Origin: CAYWBU01 sp942491525
GTDB lineage: Bacteria; Desulfobacterota; Desulfomonilia; UBA1062
Assembly (NCBI GenBank): GCA_942491525.1
Contig: CALOBW010000055.1
Span: 248,001 to 312,000, forward strand
DNA length: 64,000 nucleotides
Direction: 5' to 3'
Of this stretch, positions 60,783 through 64,000 are shown one piece after another. The first letter of the stretch is position 1; each line of letters begins with the position of its first letter. The notes beneath the pieces are model-generated. The model had not been told where the DNA came from and made no database searches. It saw only the letters and a program-made list of their open reading frames with translations. The position numbers were made by a program, and so were the translations under genes.

Positions 60783-62147
60783 ATGAATCCTGCAGTTTTC
60801 AGAGAGTATGATATCAGAGGGGTTGTCGGGCGCGATCTTGATGACGATTTTGTGGCCGGTCTGGCGCGGGCCCTGGGTTGCTACTGGCACTCGAAGGGGG
60901 TGCGCAAAGTTTCGATTGGCATGGATGCCCGTCTCTCTTCGCCGCGTTTCAGGGAGCTGATGATTGACGGTGTGCTCAAGAGCGGCATCGATGTCGTCGA
61001 CCTCGGTCTGGTGCCCACCCCGGTCATGTACTACTCGCTCTTCAAGCTCGATCTGGATGGCGGCCTTGAAATCACCGGCTCGCACAATCCGGCTGACAAC
61101 AACGGTTTCAAGATCGCCCTGGGCAAGACCACCATCCATGGTGAGGCCATCCGTGAGATCCGGGATCTCATGCAGAGCGGCCGGACAGTTGATGGACAGG
61201 GTGAGCTGATCAGCTATGACATCATTCCTGAATATGTAGACGAGGTTGTCTCGCGCATCAGTCTGGGTAAACGTAAGCTCAAGGTTGTGGTTGATCCGGG
61301 CAACGGCGCCGGCGGGGTGACCGTCATGCAGGTGCTGGAGAGGCTGGGCCTGGATGCGCATGGCATCTGTCTGGAGCCTGACGGTAATTTCCCCAATCAT
61401 CACCCCGACCCCACTGTGGCTGAGGGCGTAGCAATGTTACGCGACGCCGTACTGAAACAGGGCGCCGACATCGGCATCGGCCTGGATGGTGACGCCGACC
61501 GCATCGGTATCATCGACCGGCGCGGCAACACCATCTATGGCGACATGATCACGGCCATCCTGGCCGATGAGATTCTGTCCCGCCGCCCCGGCGAGAAGAT
61601 CGTGGGTGAGGTCAAGTGCTCCAAGGTGTTCTTTGATAAGGTTGAGCAGGCCGGCGGCACGCCCATTATGAGCAAGGTTGGTCATTCGCTGATGAAGGCC
61701 CGTCTGCATGAGGAGAATGCCGCTCTGGCCGGCGAAATGAGCGGTCACATCTTTTTCAGCGACCGCTGGTTCGGCTTCGATGACGCCGTTTATGCGGCGG
61801 TCCGCATGCTTGAGATCCTCTCGAGGCAGGAGGAGCCGCAGCAGATTTTCGACGCCCTGCCGCGAATGTGCAACACTCCCGAGCTGCGCTTTGACTGCGC
61901 CGACGATGAGATCAAGTTCAAGGCCGTTGAGGCCTTTGTGCCCTATGCTCGCCAGCAGTATGGCAGGTGCCTTGATATTGACGGGGTGCGTTTCGAGTCA
62001 GATGACGCCTGGGGCCTTGTGCGTGCCTCCAATACTCAGCCGGTGATTGTGTTGCGTTTTGAAGCTGAGAGTCAATCCGCCCTCAGGGCCATCGAGCAGG
62101 ATACCCGTGCCAAACTTGATGAGATCATGCGGCAGCTTGGCGGCTAG
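60783..62147 (+). CDS. Phosphomannomutase/phosphoglucomutase (AlgC-type)
   Basis: 454 residues, the alpha-D-phosphohexomutase family. The phosphoserine loop is TGSHNPADNNGFK, the metal loop GLDGDADRIG, the sugar loop GEMSGHIFF and the phosphate-binding C-terminal RASNTQPV. It interconverts the 1- and 6-phosphates of glucose and/or mannose, feeding LPS and exopolysaccharide precursors. Together with the glycosyltransferases earlier in the window it supports envelope polysaccharide synthesis. Sugar preference cannot be read from sequence. Confidence 0.94.
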   Translation: MNPAVFREYDIRGVVGRDLDDDFVAGLARALGCYWHSKGVRKVSIGMDARLSSPRFRELMIDGVLKSGIDVVDLGLVPTPVMYYSLFKLDLDGGLEITGSHNPADNNGFKIALGKTTIHGEAIREIRDLMQSGRTVDGQGELISYDIIPEYVDEVVSRISLGKRKLKVVVDPGNGAGGVTVMQVLERLGLDAHGICLEPDGNFPNHHPDPTVAEGVAMLRDAVLKQGADIGIGLDGDADRIGIIDRRGNTIYGDMITAILADEILSRRPGEKIVGEVKCSKVFFDKVEQAGGTPIMSKVGHSLMKARLHEENAALAGEMSGHIFFSDRWFGFDDAVYAAVRMLEILSRQEEPQQIFDALPRMCNTPELRFDCADDEIKFKAVEAFVPYARQQYGRCLDIDGVRFESDDAWGLVRASNTQPVIVLRFEAESQSALRAIEQDTRAKLDEIMRQLGG

Positions 62148-62233
62148 CCAGAATCTCTTGCTTTATTCAGCTGCTTTGCGCTATGAATGTTAAAGATTTT
62201 GTTCCAGCATCAGCTGGTTGGAGGAGATTCACA

Positions 62234-62896
62234 ATGAAGAAAAGAGCTATCATCATATTGGCGTTCGCTCTGCTGCTGCCGCTGCAGGCGGTACAGGCCA
62301 AGGGGCTTTATGTCAGGGACTGGATTACCATCTCGGTACGCAACTCGCCTGAGGGTAACCATGTGGCCATGGCCAACAGCAATGACTATATGGAGATTCT
62401 GGGTGAGAATGGCGAGTGGACCAAGGTGCGCACGCCGGCCGGTAAGACCGGCTGGGTTCTGACCCGCTATCTGACCAATAAGACGCCCAAGGCCCTGCTG
62501 GTTGATCAGCTGACTGAGAAGACAACTGCCCAGGCGGCTGCCATTGAGAAGCTCAGCACCGAGAACAAGCAGCTCAGAAAAGAGAACCGTGAGCAGAAGT
62601 ATAAGATCAGCACCCTTTCCAGCGACGTCAGCAGCGCCCAGACCAAGTTTGACAGCCTCAAGGAGGCGTCCGGGTCCTATCTGGAGCTTAAGGCGGCCCA
62701 TGACAAACTGCTGGAGGATGACAAGCTCCGGGCTGAGCAGGTGAAGGCGCTGGAAAAGGAGAATGTGCGCTACAAAACGTCTGAGCGCATCAAGTTCTTC
62801 TTCCTGGGGGGGCTGTTCCTGGTCTTTGGTATCGGTGTGGGCGGCCTGCTGCAGTCCATGCGCGGACGCAACAAACGGACCGGCTACAAACTCTAA
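62234..62896 (+). CDS. SH3-domain membrane protein (TIGR04211/YgiM-like)
   Basis: 220 residues from ATG 62234 (GAGGAG upstream). Signal peptide about 1-22 (ending VQA), a bacterial SH3 domain (about 28-85: TISVRNSPEGNHVAMANSND, WTKVRTPAGKTGWVLTRYL), a coiled coil (about 95-185) and one C-terminal membrane helix followed by a basic cytoplasmic tail. The same order is found in the YgiM family. It probably touches peptidoglycan from the inner membrane; exact role unknown. Confidence 0.88.
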   Translation: MKKRAIIILAFALLLPLQAVQAKGLYVRDWITISVRNSPEGNHVAMANSNDYMEILGENGEWTKVRTPAGKTGWVLTRYLTNKTPKALLVDQLTEKTTAQAAAIEKLSTENKQLRKENREQKYKISTLSSDVSSAQTKFDSLKEASGSYLELKAAHDKLLEDDKLRAEQVKALEKENVRYKTSERIKFFFLGGLFLVFGIGVGGLLQSMRGRNKRTGYKL

Positions 62897-62900
62897 AGCA

Positions 62901-62928
62901 AAAGGCGGGCATCATGCCCGCCTTTTTT
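62901..62928 (+). terminator. Terminator of the SH3 gene
   Basis: GGCGGGC and GCCCGCC arms, five-base loop, six T residues. The A run before it also lets it work weakly for the convergent NrdD-like gene. Confidence 0.9.
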
Positions 62929-62929
62929 A

Positions 62930-63283
62930 TTAAGCTACCTGATACTCCTTGCGCATCTCCCACTCGGCGCGCTTGCCGTCATTCCACTGGTTAACCGGCC
63001 GCAGATAGCCCACCACGCGCGAGTAGACCTCGCAGGACTTGTTGTGCAGGACCGGATCTTGGGCGTGGCAAGCCGGACATTTGAGGTCGTAGTTGCCGGT
63101 CGCATTCTGGTTGTAGACGGCGCCGCCCTCAATGGTCATGGCGACTTTGTCGCCCTGGGGCTCGGCTGCCACCAGCACCCGGGTTTCGCATCCGCAGTCG
63201 TGGCAGCGGCCGTTAAACTGGATTGAGTCAAAACCGTTCTGCATCTTATCTTCGAGCATTGCTTTGAGTTCTTCTTTGGTCAT
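62930..63283 (-). CDS. Stand-alone NrdD C-terminal-like protein (zinc site plus glycyl-radical motif)
   Basis: 117 residues. The C-terminal 34 residues (CEVYSRVVGYLRPVNQWNDG, then GKRAEW) match the end of class III ribonucleotide reductase NrdD, where the glycine of the RVxGY motif carries the radical; here it is Gly92. Cysteines at 27, 30 and 32 and at 69 and 72 form CxxC pairs like the NrdD zinc site, with a 36-residue insert. The catalytic barrel of NrdD is absent, so it cannot be a reductase by itself. Good GAGGAG ribosome site six bases upstream. It lies after porB on the same strand but has its own promoter. Confidence 0.8.
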   Translation of the reverse strand: MTKEELKAMLEDKMQNGFDSIQFNGRCHDCGCETRVLVAAEPQGDKVAMTIEGGAVYNQNATGNYDLKCPACHAQDPVLHNKSCEVYSRVVGYLRPVNQWNDGKRAEWEMRKEYQVA

Positions 63284-63310
63284 CTTTTTCTCCTCAATTT
63301 AAACTAAGAG

Positions 63311-63342
63311 TAACTATTATCGTTAGTGGCGAGAAAAGTCAA
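63311..63342 (-). promoter_or_regulatory. Promoter with palindromic operator for the NrdD-like gene
   Basis: Minus strand TTGACT (63342-63337), 17 bases, TAATAG (63319-63314). A 15-bp near-palindrome with TAAC and GTTA ends (63311-63325) covers the -10 box, as a repressor site would. Confidence 0.5.
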
Positions 63343-63382
63343 TATCTGGTATGGAAATTATTCTGAGGGGTCAGATGTGGTA

Positions 63383-63406
63383 GGGAATAGGCGGTTGCCT
63401 ATTCCC
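63383..63406 (-). repeat. Hairpin over the porB stop codon
   Basis: GGGAATAGGC and GCCTATTCCC, ten perfect pairs with a four-base loop. The porB TAG lies within the first arm on the minus strand. No T tract follows, so it is likely a 3'-end stabiliser or Rho-linked end rather than an intrinsic terminator. Confidence 0.6.
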
Positions 63407-64000
63407 AGTTCTGGTCGATTTCAGTCTGCAGGCGCTTGAGGTCGGCTTGGTCCAGGCCCTTGAAGCGCGACTGCAGTTTGATGTATTCGTCCACCGGCTT
63501 GCGTTTGCCGCTCTTTTTGAGCTGGGCGGTGGCGGAGGTGTAGCTCTTGACGCCATTTTCAATCTCATAGAGTTCCCAGAGGCCGCTCTGGACCGCCATC
63601 TTGCCGATGGCCACGGTGGCGTCGGTGCCGAAGCCCCAGCCGGGCGGGCAGGGGGTGTGGATGTGGATGTACTTGGTGCCCCGTATCCCTTTGGCCTTCA
63701 CGATCTTGTCATAGAGGTCGATTGGGTAGGCGGCTGACGCGGTTGCCATGTAGCTCAGGTTGTGGGCCTGCATGATGGCGGGCACATCCTTCTTGGGCTG
63801 CAGCTTGCCGTGAATCGGTGTGGTGGTGGTCAGGGCTCCCTGCGGCGTGGTGCCGGAGCGCTGCACGCCGGTGTTCATGTAGGCCTCGTTGTCATAACAG
63901 ATGTAGATGAAGTCTTCGCCCCTTTCGGCTGCGCCCGAGAGGGCCTGGATGCCGATGTCGCCGGTGCCGCCGTCGCCGGCCCAGCCGGCCACGGTGATGT
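63399..64000 (-). CDS. porB: 2-oxoacid (pyruvate):ferredoxin oxidoreductase beta subunit, N-terminus cut by window edge
   Basis: At least 200 codons; the reading frame is open to the window end, so the GTG at 63992 is internal. The thiamine-diphosphate site is seen: WAGDGGTGDIG then YICYDNEAYMNTGVQRSG. CPPGWGFGTDATVAIGK follows, and the C-terminus PVDEYIKLQSRFKGL is typical of the PFOR beta subunit. The enzyme oxidises pyruvate (or a related 2-oxoacid) to acyl-CoA and CO2, reducing ferredoxin, and is oxygen-sensitive. The alpha, gamma and delta subunits should be beyond the right edge. Confidence 0.93.
   Translation of the reverse strand, partial: ITVAGWAGDGGTGDIGIQALSGAAERGEDFIYICYDNEAYMNTGVQRSGTTPQGALTTTTPIHGKLQPKKDVPAIMQAHNLSYMATASAAYPIDLYDKIVKAKGIRGTKYIHIHTPCPPGWGFGTDATVAIGKMAVQSGLWELYEIENGVKSYTSATAQLKKSGKRKPVDEYIKLQSRFKGLDQADLKRLQTEIDQNWE

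Noticed and set aside
1..64000. tRNA, rRNA, CRISPR, transposase or phage genes
   Set aside because: Looked for T-loop and anticodon-arm patterns, regularly spaced repeats and recombinase motifs on both strands; none found.

Overview
The window reads as a gene-dense chromosomal segment of a Gram-negative, probably anaerobic bacterium, most likely a deltaproteobacterium of the Desulfuromonas/Geobacter type (inference). The reasons are a lipid A/LPS type envelope (heptosyltransferase, LPS-kinase-like domain, outer-membrane barrels), the end of a pyruvate:ferredoxin oxidoreductase beta subunit, a class III ribonucleotide reductase-like small protein, the cluster acuC-like / DUF1844 / HtrA / ispE / spoVG / prs, two S1 proteins, many receiver and HD-GYP proteins, and a perfect sigma-54 promoter. 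I see no tRNA, rRNA, CRISPR array, insertion sequence or prophage.

Layout. 1-4.2 kb: truncated GH2 glycosidase, TetR regulator and a divergent aldehyde dehydrogenase with a palindromic operator between them. 4.2-12.1 kb: a membrane diguanylate cyclase, a glycosyltransferase-kinase fusion, an SDR, and a heptosyltransferase/DUF2157/GDYXXLXY operon. 12.1-19.5 kb: a small coiled-coil membrane protein, two response regulators, a five-gene overlapping operon (hpt, zinc-ribbon DUF3426, K+ channel/TrkA-N, ruvX, mltG) and a LysM protein. 19.6-30.1 kb: winged-helix protein, rpsA, sppA, guaB, dnaE, accA, then a sigma-54-driven unknown gene coupled to a prepilin peptidase. 30.2-31.1 kb: an AT-rich isochorismatase-like gene that looks foreign. 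31.2-38.4 kb: CheY-like protein, AcuC-like deacetylase, DUF1844, HtrA, ispE, spoVG, prs and a second multi-S1 protein.

38.4-50.4 kb: an acid-free 86-residue amphipathic protein, the ComM/YifB ATPase, a PlpD-like patatin autotransporter, a membrane sensor ending in an AlbA_2 domain with a lipoprotein, an RND efflux pair, a two-TM K+ channel and a tandem pair of secreted paralogues of unknown function. 50.5-57.0 kb: an extended macromolecular-synthesis operon rpsU-yqeY-mutS2-dnaG-rpoD with two conspicuous RNA hairpins. 57.1-64.0 kb: an HD-GYP phosphodiesterase, a large porin-like barrel, phosphoglucomutase/phosphomannomutase, an SH3 membrane protein, the NrdD-tail-like mini-protein and the end of porB.

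Most genes are housekeeping. The best leads for something undescribed are the stand-alone NrdD-like glycyl-radical/zinc domain next to porB, the Cache-AlbA_2 sensor, the sigma-54 unknown gene, the apparently leaderless hpt promoter, the hairpin inside yqeY, and the two orphan small-protein families.
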